28,380 nucleotides of DNA from CAYXST01 sp964472495 (GTDB taxonomy: Bacteria; Patescibacteriota; Minisyncoccia; Portnoybacterales; UBA2143). The stretch lies in contig CAYYLD010000008.1 of assembly GCA_964472495.1 (NCBI GenBank), positions 1 to 28,380 on the forward strand, read 5' to 3'. The notes below the pieces were generated by a model. It was not told the DNA's origin. It worked only from the letters and a program-made list of their open reading frames with translations, and ran no database searches. This document shows, in pieces, positions 7,543 to 15,778 of this stretch (within the stretch, counting starts at the first letter, position 1; every line of letters begins with the position of its first letter). The translations under genes were made by a program, and so were the position numbers.

Positions 7543-8714
7543 TGAAAAATCTTAGAGATTTTGATTTTAAGAATAAGAGGGTCTTAGTCAGGGTTGATTT
7601 TAATGTTCCGGTAGGTGATGAGGGACGAGTTGATGAAAAAGAAGACTGGCGTTTAGAGGCCGCTTTACCGACAATTAATTATTTATTGAGAAAAAAAGCT
7701 AAAATTATTCTTTTGGCCCATTTAGGAAGACCCCATGGTAAGATTGTAGAGAGTTTGCGCTTAGACCCGATTGCCCGAAGATTAGAAGAACTTTTGGGCC
7801 AATCGGTAATTAAATTAGATGATTGCCTGGGTCGACAAGTTGAAGAACGAGTAAAAAATATTCAAGCGGGAGAGGTCCTCTTGTTAGAAAATCTACGTTT
7901 TCATATTGGAGAAGAGAAAAATAATCCTGATTTTACCAAGCAAATAGCCAGATTAGGAGAAGTTTTTGTCAACGATGCCTTCGGAGTTATCCATCGTCCC
8001 CATGCTTCAATGGTCAGTTTACCTCAATATTTGCCCGGTTGTGCCGGTTTGCTTTTAGAAAAAGAGATTAGAATCCTTTCTAAAGTTTTAACCAAGCCAA
8101 AGCACCCGTTAGTCGTCATTATTGGCGGAGTTAAAATATCAACCAAGATTAAAGTAATTAAAAATTTTTTAGAGAAAACCGATGATTTAATTTTGGGCGG
8201 TGCTTTGGCTAATACGGTTATTAAAGCCAAGGGTTTTACCATTGGCAAATCAATAGTTGAAGAAGAAATGGTTGACGAAGTTAAGAAGTTGGAGTTGACT
8301 AACATTAAGCTTCATATTCCAGTTGATGTAATTACTTCAATTGATGCCCAAGGTCGAGCTCCCAGCCGGATTGCTCCGGTTGGTCATACTAAAGAGAAAG
8401 AGATGATTTTAGATATCGGACCAGATACCTGCCAACTTTTTAAGCAGGTTATTTCTCAGGCTAAAATGATTATTTGGAATGGACCGATGGGCCTTTTTGA
8501 GGTAGATAAATTTGCTTCAGGAACTAAAGAGATTGCTCGGACAATCGCCCAAACCAAAGGTTTTTCAGTGGTGGGCGGTGGTGATACCGTTAATCTTTTA
8601 GAAGAATTAAATTTGATTGGCAAAATAGACCATGTTTCTACTGGCGGCGGAGCCATGCTTAAGTTTTTGGCTGGCGAGAAACTGCCCGGTTTAGAAGTTC
8701 TCAAAAAGACCTGA
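7542..8714 (+). CDS. pgk: Phosphoglycerate kinase
   Basis: PGK transfers the acyl phosphate of 1,3-bisphosphoglycerate to ADP, the first ATP-yielding step of glycolysis. The 390 residues are the standard two-domain length. The substrate-binding N-domain shows VLVRVDFNVP, LLAHLGRP and LLLENLRFHIGEE. The nucleotide-binding C-domain shows VIIGGVKISTKI, WNGPMGLFE, VVGGGDTVN and STGGGAMLKFLAG. The ATG at 7542 uses the last base of the tpiA stop, so translation is probably coupled. The gene ends 5 bp before a 58-bp perfect palindrome, which could act on the transcript end as an RNA hairpin although no T-run follows it. Confidence 0.98.
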   Translation: MKNLRDFDFKNKRVLVRVDFNVPVGDEGRVDEKEDWRLEAALPTINYLLRKKAKIILLAHLGRPHGKIVESLRLDPIARRLEELLGQSVIKLDDCLGRQVEERVKNIQAGEVLLLENLRFHIGEEKNNPDFTKQIARLGEVFVNDAFGVIHRPHASMVSLPQYLPGCAGLLLEKEIRILSKVLTKPKHPLVVIIGGVKISTKIKVIKNFLEKTDDLILGGALANTVIKAKGFTIGKSIVEEEMVDEVKKLELTNIKLHIPVDVITSIDAQGRAPSRIAPVGHTKEKEMILDIGPDTCQLFKQVISQAKMIIWNGPMGLFEVDKFASGTKEIARTIAQTKGFSVVGGGDTVNLLEELNLIGKIDHVSTGGGAMLKFLAGEKLPGLEVLKKT

Positions 8715-8719
8715 ATCTC

Positions 8720-8777
8720 CGGGGCGTTCCTTTTGAATACGCCCTTTTCAAAGGGCGTATTCAAAAGGAACGCCCCG
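8720..8777. repeat. 58-bp perfect palindrome of family A
   Basis: Arms of 28 bp (8720-8747 and 8750-8777) are perfectly complementary around a TC loop and begin CGGGGCGTTCC. The arm is close to those of the palindrome at 17190-17253, and CGGGGCGT also opens the outer arm at 186-200. It lies directly after the pgk stop. No T-run follows, so it is better described as a repeat than as a classical terminator. Confidence 0.9.
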
Positions 8778-8807
8778 CTCTGACGTACGCTCTCCAAACT
8801 ACGCCCC

Positions 8808-8874
8808 AAAGGGTCGTCCTCTCGATCACGTCCTCGCCAAAGACGAGGGCGTGGAATCTCGAGGGCAACCCTTT
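8808..8874. repeat. Family A AAGGGT...ACCCTT module, copy 2
   Basis: Bounded by AAAGGGT (8808-8814) and ACCCTTT (8868-8874). Inside, CCTCTCGA (8818-8825) and CGTGGAATCTCGA (8850-8862) flank a stem of the CACGTCCTCG / CGAGGGCGTG type. The same two flanking blocks recur around the second arm of the lepA insertion (22933-22940 and 22969-22981). The recJ start codon follows within six bases, so the element forms the immediate 5' context of recJ. Confidence 0.8.
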
Positions 8875-8879
8875 AAGTG

Positions 8880-10646
8880 ATGAAATGGCAAGTTAAACCA
8901 AAAGCGCCCGGCGCTTTTTTTAAAAAATTTCCGGAATACTCTTCCCTAATCGGACAGCTACTCTACAACCGCGGTCTCAAAACTCAGAAACAGATTGATG
9001 AGTTTTTTAATCCCGATTTCTTAGAGGATTTTCACGATCCTTTCTTACTCAAGGGAATGAGAAAGGCGGTCAAACGGATTCTTCAAGCAATTAAGAAAAA
9101 AGAAAAAATAGTCATCTATGGTGATTATGATGCTGATGGCGTTTGCGCTACAGCTATTTTATTTTTAACTCTGAAGAACTTAGGTTTTGAGAATCTGGAT
9201 TATCATATTCCTGACCGGGAAAAGGAGAATCATGGCCTCAACGAAAAATCAGTTAGAACTTTGGCTCAAGCTGGCGCTAAATTAATTATCACTGTTGATT
9301 GCGCCAGTCGTGATTTAGCCGAAGTTGATTTAGCTAATTCTTTAGGCCTGGATGTAATTATTACTGACCATCACGAACTAGGGGACAAATTACCTTCAGT
9401 CGTTGCTCTGATTAATCCTTTACGAAAAGGTGGAAAATATCCTTTCCAAGACTTGGCCGGAGCAGCCGTAGCATATAAATTGGCTTGGGCTCTTCTGTCA
9501 ACTAAAGAGGGTAAATCATTAAATTATCTAAAAAAATGGTTGCTTGATTTAGTCGCTTTGGCCACGGTGGCTGATGTTATGCCGCTTATTGGCGAGAATC
9601 GGACTTTAGTTAAATATGGTTTAGCTGTTCTGGCTCAAACTAAGTGGCTTGGCCTACAAGAATTAATGAAGGTGGCTCAAGTAGATGCTCAAGTCAGTCA
9701 GCCGTCTTCAATCGGCCAGGCGCCGTCAACTAATCTGGACGTTTATACTCTCGGCTATATTTTAGGGCCGCGTTTAAATGCAGCTGGCCGAATAGACCAT
9801 GCTAACAATGCCTTTCAGCTTTTAGTCACCCAAAACAGAAAAGAGGCCAAAGAATTAGCTGAACGACTTAATCAAAATAATTTAACCAGACAGAATTTAA
9901 CCGATAAGATTGTTCAAGAGGTAATTAGCCGCTTGGAAAAGAGAATGGCCCAAGGAGAAAATTCTAAGCTGATTTTTGAAGGCAGTCCTGATTGGCCAGT
10001 CGGTTTGATTGGTTTAGTGGCCGGTAAAATCAGCGATAGATATTGCCGGCCAACTTTTATTTATCAAGAGAAAGAGGGAAGAATTTTTGCTTCTGGCCGA
10101 ACTGTCCCTCAATTTGATTTAATCAAAACAATTGAAAAATCCGCCCATTTACTTGATAATTTTGGCGGTCACAAAAAAGCAGCCGGCTTTCAGACGAAAA
10201 AAGATAATTTAGAGCAAGTTAAAAAGATTTTTTATCAATTAGCCGAAGAGAAACTGAAAGAGGAAGACTTAGTCCCCCAAGTTAACATTGACATGGAATT
10301 ATCTTTGGAAGATATTAATTGGTCTAATTACGAAGCTATTCAAAGATTCGCTCCTTTTGGTCAAGCTAATCCTCAACCAAAGTTTTTAGCTAAAGGATTA
10401 GAAGTCAAAGATGCCAGAATAGTCGGCAATAACGGAAGACATTTAAAAATGGAGTTAATGATTTTTGACAGTCAATCCAGCCGAGGTAGGACTTTTAAAG
10501 CGATTGGCTTTAATTTAGGCCAATGGCAGGAAAAATTAAAGGTGGGAGATGCAATAGATATGGTTTTTGAATTAATCGCCGATGAGTGGAACGGTTATCG
10601 TGATTTGCAGCTGAAGATTGTTGACTTAAAATCTTCAGCGACTTGA
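8880..10646 (+). CDS. recJ: Single-stranded-DNA-specific 5'-3' exonuclease RecJ
   Basis: RecJ degrades single-stranded DNA 5' to 3' in recombination and mismatch/base-excision repair. The protein has 588 residues from the ATG at 8880; GTG at 8877 would add one residue. DHH-family motifs, with residues counted from GTG: GDYDADGVC at 82-90, TVDCASRD near 139-146 (usually VDCG) and TDHHELGD at 163-170. Later come PRLNAAGRIDHA and the DHHA1 glycine motif NFGGHKKAAGF, then an OB-like C-terminal domain. All metal-binding acidic and His residues appear present. There is no obvious ribosome-binding site, because the upstream sequence is the end of a family A module. The TGA stop at 10644-10646 lies inside the left arm of the next palindrome. 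Confidence 0.96.
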   Translation: MKWQVKPKAPGAFFKKFPEYSSLIGQLLYNRGLKTQKQIDEFFNPDFLEDFHDPFLLKGMRKAVKRILQAIKKKEKIVIYGDYDADGVCATAILFLTLKNLGFENLDYHIPDREKENHGLNEKSVRTLAQAGAKLIITVDCASRDLAEVDLANSLGLDVIITDHHELGDKLPSVVALINPLRKGGKYPFQDLAGAAVAYKLAWALLSTKEGKSLNYLKKWLLDLVALATVADVMPLIGENRTLVKYGLAVLAQTKWLGLQELMKVAQVDAQVSQPSSIGQAPSTNLDVYTLGYILGPRLNAAGRIDHANNAFQLLVTQNRKEAKELAERLNQNNLTRQNLTDKIVQEVISRLEKRMAQGENSKLIFEGSPDWPVGLIGLVAGKISDRYCRPTFIYQEKEGRIFASGRTVPQFDLIKTIEKSAHLLDNFGGHKKAAGFQTKKDNLEQVKKIFYQLAEEKLKEEDLVPQVNIDMELSLEDINWSNYEAIQRFAPFGQANPQPKFLAKGLEVKDARIVGNNGRHLKMELMIFDSQSSRGRTFKAIGFNLGQWQEKLKVGDAIDMVFELIADEWNGYRDLQLKIVDLKSSAT

Positions 10647-10815
10647 GGACCGCCTTAACTATTTCTCGAAAACGCCTCGGCTGAGAGTTGGTCAGTCTTC
10701 CATAAAGGTTGTGGCCTCGGCTCGGAGATGACAAAAGCAGGACCTTCCTTTATTGCCACGTCCAATTGATGCTTTTGTCATCTACGTTTCTTGAAATAGT
10801 TAAGGCGGTCCTCAA
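10643..10815. repeat. 173-bp multi-branched palindrome with 23-bp perfect ends
   Basis: The outer arms 10643-10665 and 10793-10815 are perfectly complementary over 23 bp, with weaker pairing continuing inward (TCGAAAACG against CGTTTCTTG). A separate inner 14-bp perfect inverted repeat, 10726-10739 (AGATGACAAAAGCA) with 10770-10783, encloses GGAC/GTCC. GCCTCGGCT occurs twice (10674-10682 and 10714-10722). No ORF is evident. It overlaps the recJ stop codon and ends 17 bp before the RNase HI gene. It resembles a MITE or a structured RNA more than a terminator, since no T-run follows. Confidence 0.85.
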
Positions 10816-10832
10816 AGTTAGTCGTTGTAAGT

Positions 10833-11273
10833 ATGAAAATCGTTGTTTATACCGATGGCGGGGCGCGGGGTAATCCCGGGCCGGCCGCTGTCGGTGTGGT
10901 TATTCAAAAACAAGGCCAAACCATCAAGAAATATTCCCAGTTTATTGGAGAGGCGACCAATAATCAGGCTGAATACCAGGCAGTTGATTTTGCCTTGAAA
11001 AAAATTAAACTGCTTTTTGGCAAGAAGAAAGCTAAAGAAACGGAGATAGAGGTTAGAGTTGATAGCGAATTAGTGGCTAAGCAATTAAATCATCAGTATA
11101 AAATTAAAGAGGAGGAACTCCAGCCCTTATTTCTGAAAGTTTGGAATCTAGTTTTGGATTTCGGCCAAGTCAGTTTTAAGTATATTCCCCGCCAGCAGAA
11201 TAAAGAGGCAGATAGGTTAGTCAATCAGGCCTTAGACAAAGAAGAGAAGACCTCATCTTTGCCTGGTTTTTAG
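10833..11273 (+). CDS. Ribonuclease HI family protein
   Basis: RNase HI cleaves the RNA strand of RNA-DNA hybrids (R-loops, primers). The 146-residue protein begins with VVYTDGGARGNPGPAAVGVV and has the full two-metal D-E-D-D set: D8, E47 (NNQAEYQA), D77 (VRVDSELV) and D127 (NKEADRLVN). The compact form without the basic-protrusion handle, and the order of these blocks, resemble the archaeal/Bacillus YpdQ-like type rather than E. coli RnhA. The ATG at 10833 has no clear Shine-Dalgarno. The gene sits between a large palindrome and rnpB, so it may be monocistronic. The catalytic assignment is strong; the subtype is less certain. Confidence 0.93.
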   Translation: MKIVVYTDGGARGNPGPAAVGVVIQKQGQTIKKYSQFIGEATNNQAEYQAVDFALKKIKLLFGKKKAKETEIEVRVDSELVAKQLNHQYKIKEEELQPLFLKVWNLVLDFGQVSFKYIPRQQNKEADRLVNQALDKEEKTSSLPGF

Positions 11274-11279
11274 GCGGCC

Positions 11280-11308
11280 TTGACATTGTCTTTCCTTGAG
11301 GTTATACT
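11280..11308 (+). promoter_or_regulatory. Consensus promoter of rnpB
   Basis: TTGACA at 11280-11285, a 17-nt spacer and TATACT at 11303-11308 make the best sigma70-type promoter in the window. The predicted start, about 7 nt downstream, coincides with the first base of the RNase P RNA P1 helix (AGCCCAAG from 11315). Confidence 0.92.
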
Positions 11309-11314
11309 AGAAAT

Positions 11315-11690
<376 letters not shown>

Positions 11691-11698
11691 TTTTATTT

Positions 11699-11744
11699 TA
11701 AGGGACGCCCTTTTAAGGGACGCCCTTAAAAGGGCGTCCCTTAA
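11699..11744. repeat. Family A short palindrome (GGGACGCCC)
   Basis: AAGGGACGCCCTT occurs twice in direct orientation. The second copy forms a perfect 15-bp inverted repeat, 11713-11727 against 11730-11744, with an AA loop. It sits immediately after the rnpB terminator and just before the promoter of the sugar-transferase gene. Confidence 0.85.
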
Positions 11745-11746
11745 AC

Positions 11747-11775
11747 TTGATTTTTCCTTAATGAATCATTAGAAT
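11747..11775 (+). promoter_or_regulatory. Promoter of the glycan locus lead gene
   Basis: TTGATT at 11747-11752, a 17-nt spacer and TAGAAT at 11770-11775. Only 7 nt separate the -10 box from the ATG at 11783, so the mRNA is predicted to begin at or within a base of the start codon. No Shine-Dalgarno could be accommodated. Confidence 0.75.
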
Positions 11776-11782
11776 AAGGGCA

Positions 11783-13171
11783 ATGAAGCGAGCTGAACTC
11801 ATCTTTACGGCTATTTTAGTCCCCTTAGATTTTTTAATGTTGGTCGGGGCTGGTTTAGCCGCTTATTTTTTACGGATTAGTCCCTGGCTGGCCCAATATC
11901 GTCCGGTTCTTTTCTATTTGAATCTTCCTTTTAGTCACTATTTAGAATTGGTTATCGGCGTATCTATTTTTCTCTTAATTGTTTTTGCCTTGGTCGGGCT
12001 TTATGAAATTAGAATCCATCGGCCGCTCTTAGATGATTTTTTAAAAATCATCATTGCTCTTTCAGCTGGCATCATTGTTTTGGTCTTTTATATCTTTCTT
12101 AGCCGAGAATGGTTCAATTCCCGTTTCCTTATTTTAGCTGGTTGGTTAATGGCTATCTTTTTTGTCTCCTTTGGCCGTTTACTAATCAGCCAATGGCAGC
12201 AATATTTAATTAAAAAGTATCATTTTGGCGCTCAGCGGGTTTTAGTTGTCGGTCGAGACGGCATCAGCCGAAAAATCGTTCAAAATATTAGAGAACAAAC
12301 CAGTTTGGGCTATCTGCTGGTTGGCAATTTAACCAACCCCGATTTAAAGAAGATAAAGGCCAAAATTAATAATCCGGGAGTAGAGGAGGTAATTTTAGCC
12401 GACCCGAATTGGCCCAAAGAAAGAATTTTAGAGTTGGTTGATTTTTGCGAAGAAAATCATTTGGTTTTTAAATTCGTGCCTAATCTTTTCCAAACCTTAA
12501 CCACCAATACCTCCATCGAGACCTTGGGCGACTTGCCGATGGTTGAATTAAGGAGGACGGCCTTAGATGGCTGGGGCAAAATCATTAAAAGGGTTATTGA
12601 TTTTATCGGTGCTTTGGTCGGCTTAATTTTGTTAAGCCCTTTTTTTGCCTTTTTTGCTTTTATAATTAAATGGAATTCAGCCGGGCCGGTTTTGGTTAAA
12701 TTAAGAAGGGTCAACCAGGGGAAAGAATTCGACCTCTATAAATTCCGTTCAATGATTAAGGGGGCCGAAGGTTTAAAGAAATTCCTTTGGGCTTACAATG
12801 AAAGAGAAGATGGTCCTTTGTTTAAGATAAAAGATGACCCTCGGATAACTAAATTAGGTCGGTTTTTACGTAGATATCGGATTGATGAATTACCCCAACT
12901 GATTAATGTCTTTAAAGGAGAGATGAGCTTGATTGGGCCGCGGCCTCATCAGCCCGATGAAATTGTTCAATACCGAAAACATCATAAAAAAGTTTTAGCG
13001 ATTAAAGCCGGCATGACCGGCTTTGCTCAGGTCAGCGGCAGTTCTGATTTGCCTTTTGAAGAAGAAATTAAGTTGGATACTTACTATGTGGAAAACTGGT
13101 CCTTGTTAATGGATTTGAAAATCTTTTTAAAGACCTGGGTTATTTTATTGAAAGACCGTTCGGCTTGTTAA
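11783..13171 (+). CDS. Polyprenyl-phosphate sugar-1-phosphate transferase (WbaP/WcaJ-like)
   Basis: This is the initiating enzyme of polyprenol-linked glycan synthesis. It moves a sugar 1-phosphate from a nucleotide sugar to undecaprenyl phosphate at the inner membrane. The 462 residues show four N-terminal membrane helices (about 5-28, 50-73, 85-108 and 115-132), a cytosolic Rossmann-like domain (about 150-260) and the VIDFIGALVGLILLSPFFAF re-entrant helix. The catalytic domain follows with DLYKFRSM, RRYRIDELPQLINVFKGEM, SLIGPRPH, AGMTGFAQVSG and YYVENWSLLMDLKIF. All bacterial sugar transferase signature blocks are present. It is the first gene of a cluster with three GT4 enzymes, a DUF4012 protein and a flippase, so it probably starts assembly of an exported surface polysaccharide. 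Which sugar it primes with cannot be read. Confidence 0.95.
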   Translation: MKRAELIFTAILVPLDFLMLVGAGLAAYFLRISPWLAQYRPVLFYLNLPFSHYLELVIGVSIFLLIVFALVGLYEIRIHRPLLDDFLKIIIALSAGIIVLVFYIFLSREWFNSRFLILAGWLMAIFFVSFGRLLISQWQQYLIKKYHFGAQRVLVVGRDGISRKIVQNIREQTSLGYLLVGNLTNPDLKKIKAKINNPGVEEVILADPNWPKERILELVDFCEENHLVFKFVPNLFQTLTTNTSIETLGDLPMVELRRTALDGWGKIIKRVIDFIGALVGLILLSPFFAFFAFIIKWNSAGPVLVKLRRVNQGKEFDLYKFRSMIKGAEGLKKFLWAYNEREDGPLFKIKDDPRITKLGRFLRRYRIDELPQLINVFKGEMSLIGPRPHQPDEIVQYRKHHKKVLAIKAGMTGFAQVSGSSDLPFEEEIKLDTYYVENWSLLMDLKIFLKTWVILLKDRSAC

Positions 13172-13186
13172 GAAATTGAGCTGAGA

Positions 13187-13324
13187 GCTCTAGAAAATAT
13201 TTTTCAGCGGCATCGGATTGCGAGCGGGCATGGTTCCGCCAGAGGCGGAGAGCGAGCAATCCGCAGCAGCTAAATTCCTCGCTGGGGAATTTGGCGGTAG
13301 CTGAAAAATTGTTTTCTAGAGTTC
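13187..13324. repeat. 138-bp three-armed palindromic element
   Basis: The outer arms 13187-13208 and 13300-13324 share CTCTAGAAAA and TTTTTCAGC with a one-base bulge. Inside are an 8-bp stem CGGATTGC (13214-13221) with GCAATCCG (13256-13263), capped by the hairpin TCCGCC-AGA-GGCGGA (13235-13249), and a 7-bp stem AAATTCC (13272-13278) with GGAATTT (13286-13292). This gives a cloverleaf-like fold. It fills the gap between two glycan genes and ends 7 bp before the next start codon. Confidence 0.85.
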
Positions 13325-13331
13325 AGAGATT

Positions 13332-14432
13332 ATGAAAGTTGCTTTAGTTCATGATTATTTAAATCAGTATGGAGGGGCCGAGAGGGTATTGGAGGCATTT
13401 ACTCAGATTTTTCCCCAAGCGCCGATTTATACCCTACTTTATGATGGCCAGCGGACCGGTTATGCCTTTGAAGATAGAAAAATTAAGACGTCTTTTTTAC
13501 AAAAGATTCCTTTGCTCAAATCTCATCACCGTCCCTTTTTGATGTTGATGCCTCTGGCCGTTGAGCAATTTGACCTTTCTCAATATGACTTAGTCCTTTC
13601 TGATTCGGCCAGCTATGCCAAAGGAGTGATTACCTCGCCCCAAACTCTTCATATTTGTTATTGCCATACGCCGATTCGCTATGCCTGGGATGATTCTCAT
13701 AGATATATTGAAGAATTCGGTTATCCAGGTTTGGTTAAAAAGTTTATCCCTTTTTTTATGAATTACATCCGGCTCTGGGATGAGCAAGCCGCTCAACGGG
13801 TAGATAAATTTATTGCTAATTCTTATTTCGTCGCTCAGCGAATCAAGAAATATTATCATCAGGAGGCTCAGGTTATTCATCCGCCAGTCAAGACCAATCT
13901 CTTTTATTTGGCTGACCGGCCGGACAACTATTTTCTGATAGTTGGCCGTTTTCTGCCTTACAAACGCTTTGATTTAGCCATCGAGGCTTTTAATCAGTTG
14001 GGTCTGCCTTTAAAAATTATTGGTGGCGGGCCGGAGAGAAAGAAGTTAGAGAAAAAAGCTAAATCAAATATTGAATTTGTTGGTTTGGTATCTGATGAGC
14101 GATTGAAAGATTATTATGCCCGTTGCCAGGCCTTTATTTTCCCTCAAGAGGAAGATTTTGGCATTACGGCCGTTGAGGCGATGGCTGCCGGCCGGCCAGT
14201 CATTGCTTATCAGGCCGGCGGCGCCTTGGAAATTATTCGAGAAGGAGCGACCGGTTTATTCTTCAAAGAACAGACCGCTGATTGTTTAATTGAGGCGGTT
14301 AGAAAATTTAAACCAGCTGATTTTAATCCGCAGCTAATCAGAGAAAGAGCCATGGAATTTGACCAGGAGAAATTTAAGGAGAGAATCAAAGAGTTTATCA
14401 ATCAATTCACTTTCAATAGGGTGTTCTTTTGA
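13332..14432 (+). CDS. GT4 family glycosyltransferase
   Basis: A 366-residue GT-B fold enzyme of family 4. The N-terminal domain opens with VALVHDYLNQYGGAERVLEA, the acceptor-side glycine loop, and has CYCHTPIRYAWD, typical of mannosyl/rhamnosyl-transferases such as WbaZ. The donor-binding C-domain has VGRFLPYKRFDLAIEAF and the EX7E retaining motif in EEDFGITAVEAMAAGRPVIA. No membrane segment is visible, so it is probably peripheral. It likely adds a sugar to the lipid-linked intermediate started by the preceding gene. The stop codon TGA (14430-14432) is the first part of a family A repeat, and the tail NRVFF looks recently altered. Donor and acceptor are unknown. Confidence 0.92.
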   Translation: MKVALVHDYLNQYGGAERVLEAFTQIFPQAPIYTLLYDGQRTGYAFEDRKIKTSFLQKIPLLKSHHRPFLMLMPLAVEQFDLSQYDLVLSDSASYAKGVITSPQTLHICYCHTPIRYAWDDSHRYIEEFGYPGLVKKFIPFFMNYIRLWDEQAAQRVDKFIANSYFVAQRIKKYYHQEAQVIHPPVKTNLFYLADRPDNYFLIVGRFLPYKRFDLAIEAFNQLGLPLKIIGGGPERKKLEKKAKSNIEFVGLVSDERLKDYYARCQAFIFPQEEDFGITAVEAMAAGRPVIAYQAGGALEIIREGATGLFFKEQTADCLIEAVRKFKPADFNPQLIRERAMEFDQEKFKERIKEFINQFTFNRVFF

Positions 14433-14486
14433 GGGACGCCCTCAAAGGGCGTAGTAAAAAAAGGGCGTCTCTCCGAGGGCGTCCCT
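14431..14486. repeat. Family A inverted repeat between two glycosyltransferase genes
   Basis: AGGGACGCCCTC at 14432-14443 pairs perfectly over 12 bp with GAGGGCGTCCCT at 14475-14486, and AAAGGGCGT-like units lie in between. The element supplies the stop codon of the upstream gene and runs to within 8-23 bp of the next start. Confidence 0.8.
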
Positions 14487-14508
14487 GAAAACTGTGCCCT
14501 TGGAAAAA

Positions 14509-15642
14509 ATGACTATTGGTATTGACATTCGGGTTTTGGCCCGGGGGACCAGAACCGGCGTTGAGGAGTACACGATTAATTTGCTTGAGCATCTTTTACC
14601 TTTAGAGCCAAAAATTAATTTTAAACTTTTTTATAATGCTTACCGCAAGGTTAGTTTAACTTACCCCTGGCTTGATTTCGAAAACGTTCAATTAAAAGAT
14701 TTTAAAATTCCTAATCGTTTTCTTTTTGTCAGCGCTCGCTATTTCCAGCAACCCAAGATAGACCAACTGTTAAAAGGTATTGATTTGTATTTCAATCCCC
14801 ATTTTTTTGTCGCTCCTTTATCAGTTGGTTGCCGAAAAGTAATTACTTTTCATGATTTATCTTTTGAACGTTATCCCCATTTTTTTTCCCGGCGCAAAAG
14901 AAGCTGGCAGCGATTTTTAATGAATGCTTCTACTGAAGCTGAACAAGCCGATAAAATTATTGCCGTCTCTCAATCAACCAAAGAGGACTTAGTTAATCTT
15001 TATAAGATTGAACCGAAAAAGATAAAAGTGATTTATTCTGGAATAGGCAGACAATTCAGACCGATGAACAGCGGACAGCGGTCGGCAAACAATATTGGGA
15101 AGAAATATAATTTGCCGGATAAGTTTATTTTGTACTTTGGCACGATTGAGCCGCGCAAAAATATTATTGGCTTAATCAGGGCCTTTGAATTGTTGAGAAA
15201 AAAACAGCCGATTAAATTGGTTATCGCCGGAGCTAAAGGTTGGCTTTATCAGGATATTTTCAAGGCGGCTCGACAATCAAAATATCGACGAGAAATAATT
15301 TTTACTGGCTTTGTTGAAGAAACAGACAAGCCTTATCTTTATAATTTGGCCGAGCTTTTTGTTTACCCCAGTTTTTTTGAGGGTTTTGGTTTCCCGCCCT
15401 TGGAAGCCATGGCCTGCGGAGTGCCGACCATTGTTTCTCGCACTTCTTCTTTGCCCGAGGCGGTTGGTCAAGGAGCTTTAATGATTGACCCTTACCACAC
15501 TGATGAACTGGCCTGGGCCATGGAAATAGTTTTGTCTAACCAAGATTTGCGCGGCAGATTGATTCAAAAAGGAATTGCCCAAGCCAAAAAGTTTTCTTGG
15601 CCGAAATGCGCCCGTCAAACTTTAAAGTTCTTGACCGAATGA
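14509..15642 (+). CDS. GT4 family glycosyltransferase
   Basis: A 377-residue family 4 glycosyltransferase from the ATG at 14509. GTG at 14494 would add five residues encoded by the tail of a repeat, so the ATG is preferred. It begins TIGIDIRVLARGTRTGVEEY, has TFHDLSFERYPHFFS in the N-domain, and in the donor domain GTIEPRKNIIGLIRAFELL and the EX7E motif in FFEGFGFPPLEAMACGVP. This pattern fits mannosyltransferase-type enzymes of O-antigen/EPS clusters. The linker MNSGQRSANNIGKKY between domains is low-complexity. No membrane segments are seen. It ends with TGA directly at a hairpin that serves the opposite strand. Substrates are unknown. Confidence 0.92.
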   Translation: MTIGIDIRVLARGTRTGVEEYTINLLEHLLPLEPKINFKLFYNAYRKVSLTYPWLDFENVQLKDFKIPNRFLFVSARYFQQPKIDQLLKGIDLYFNPHFFVAPLSVGCRKVITFHDLSFERYPHFFSRRKRSWQRFLMNASTEAEQADKIIAVSQSTKEDLVNLYKIEPKKIKVIYSGIGRQFRPMNSGQRSANNIGKKYNLPDKFILYFGTIEPRKNIIGLIRAFELLRKKQPIKLVIAGAKGWLYQDIFKAARQSKYRREIIFTGFVEETDKPYLYNLAELFVYPSFFEGFGFPPLEAMACGVPTIVSRTSSLPEAVGQGALMIDPYHTDELAWAMEIVLSNQDLRGRLIQKGIAQAKKFSWPKCARQTLKFLTE

Positions 15643-15668
15643 AAAGAGGCAGTTGTGTTGACTGCCTC
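15642..15668 (-). terminator. Intrinsic terminator for the minus-strand mini-operon
   Basis: GAGGCAGT (15646-15653) pairs perfectly with ACTGCCTC (15661-15668) around a 7-nt loop. On the minus strand the stem is followed by TTTT (15645-15642). There is no T-run on the plus strand, so the signal points to transcription from the right, ending just past the 29-residue ORF. Confidence 0.7.
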
Positions 15669-15674
15669 GTTGAC

Positions 15675-15764
15675 CTATAGAATCTCGATTATGACTGGAG
15701 CAAAGAATAAAGCAGGAAATATTACCCCTGCTCCGGTAGCTATTATTATGCAGATTATTTCCAT
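15675..15764 (-). CDS. 29-residue hydrophobic peptide
   Basis: ATG at 15764 to TAG at 15675. The product starts MEIICIIIATGAGVIFPALF and ends APVIIEIL, nearly all hydrophobic, consistent with a single membrane helix. AGGAA lies about 8 nt before the ATG, a good ribosome-binding site, and the terminator at 15642-15668 follows seven bases after the stop. A TATAGT box (minus, about 15794-15789) also lies upstream. Ribosome-binding site, short hydrophobic reading frame and terminator together make a real gene likely. I recognise no family. It could be a toxin-like or regulatory membrane peptide, but nothing here proves that. Confidence 0.5.
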   Translation of the reverse strand: MEIICIIIATGAGVIFPALFFAPVIIEIL

Positions 15765-15778
15765 TTTATAACTTCCTT

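Noticed and set aside
8720..8777. The palindrome as a classical intrinsic terminator of pgk.
   Set aside because: No T-run follows on either strand, and the same arms recur in places where termination makes no sense. It may still stabilise a 3' end.
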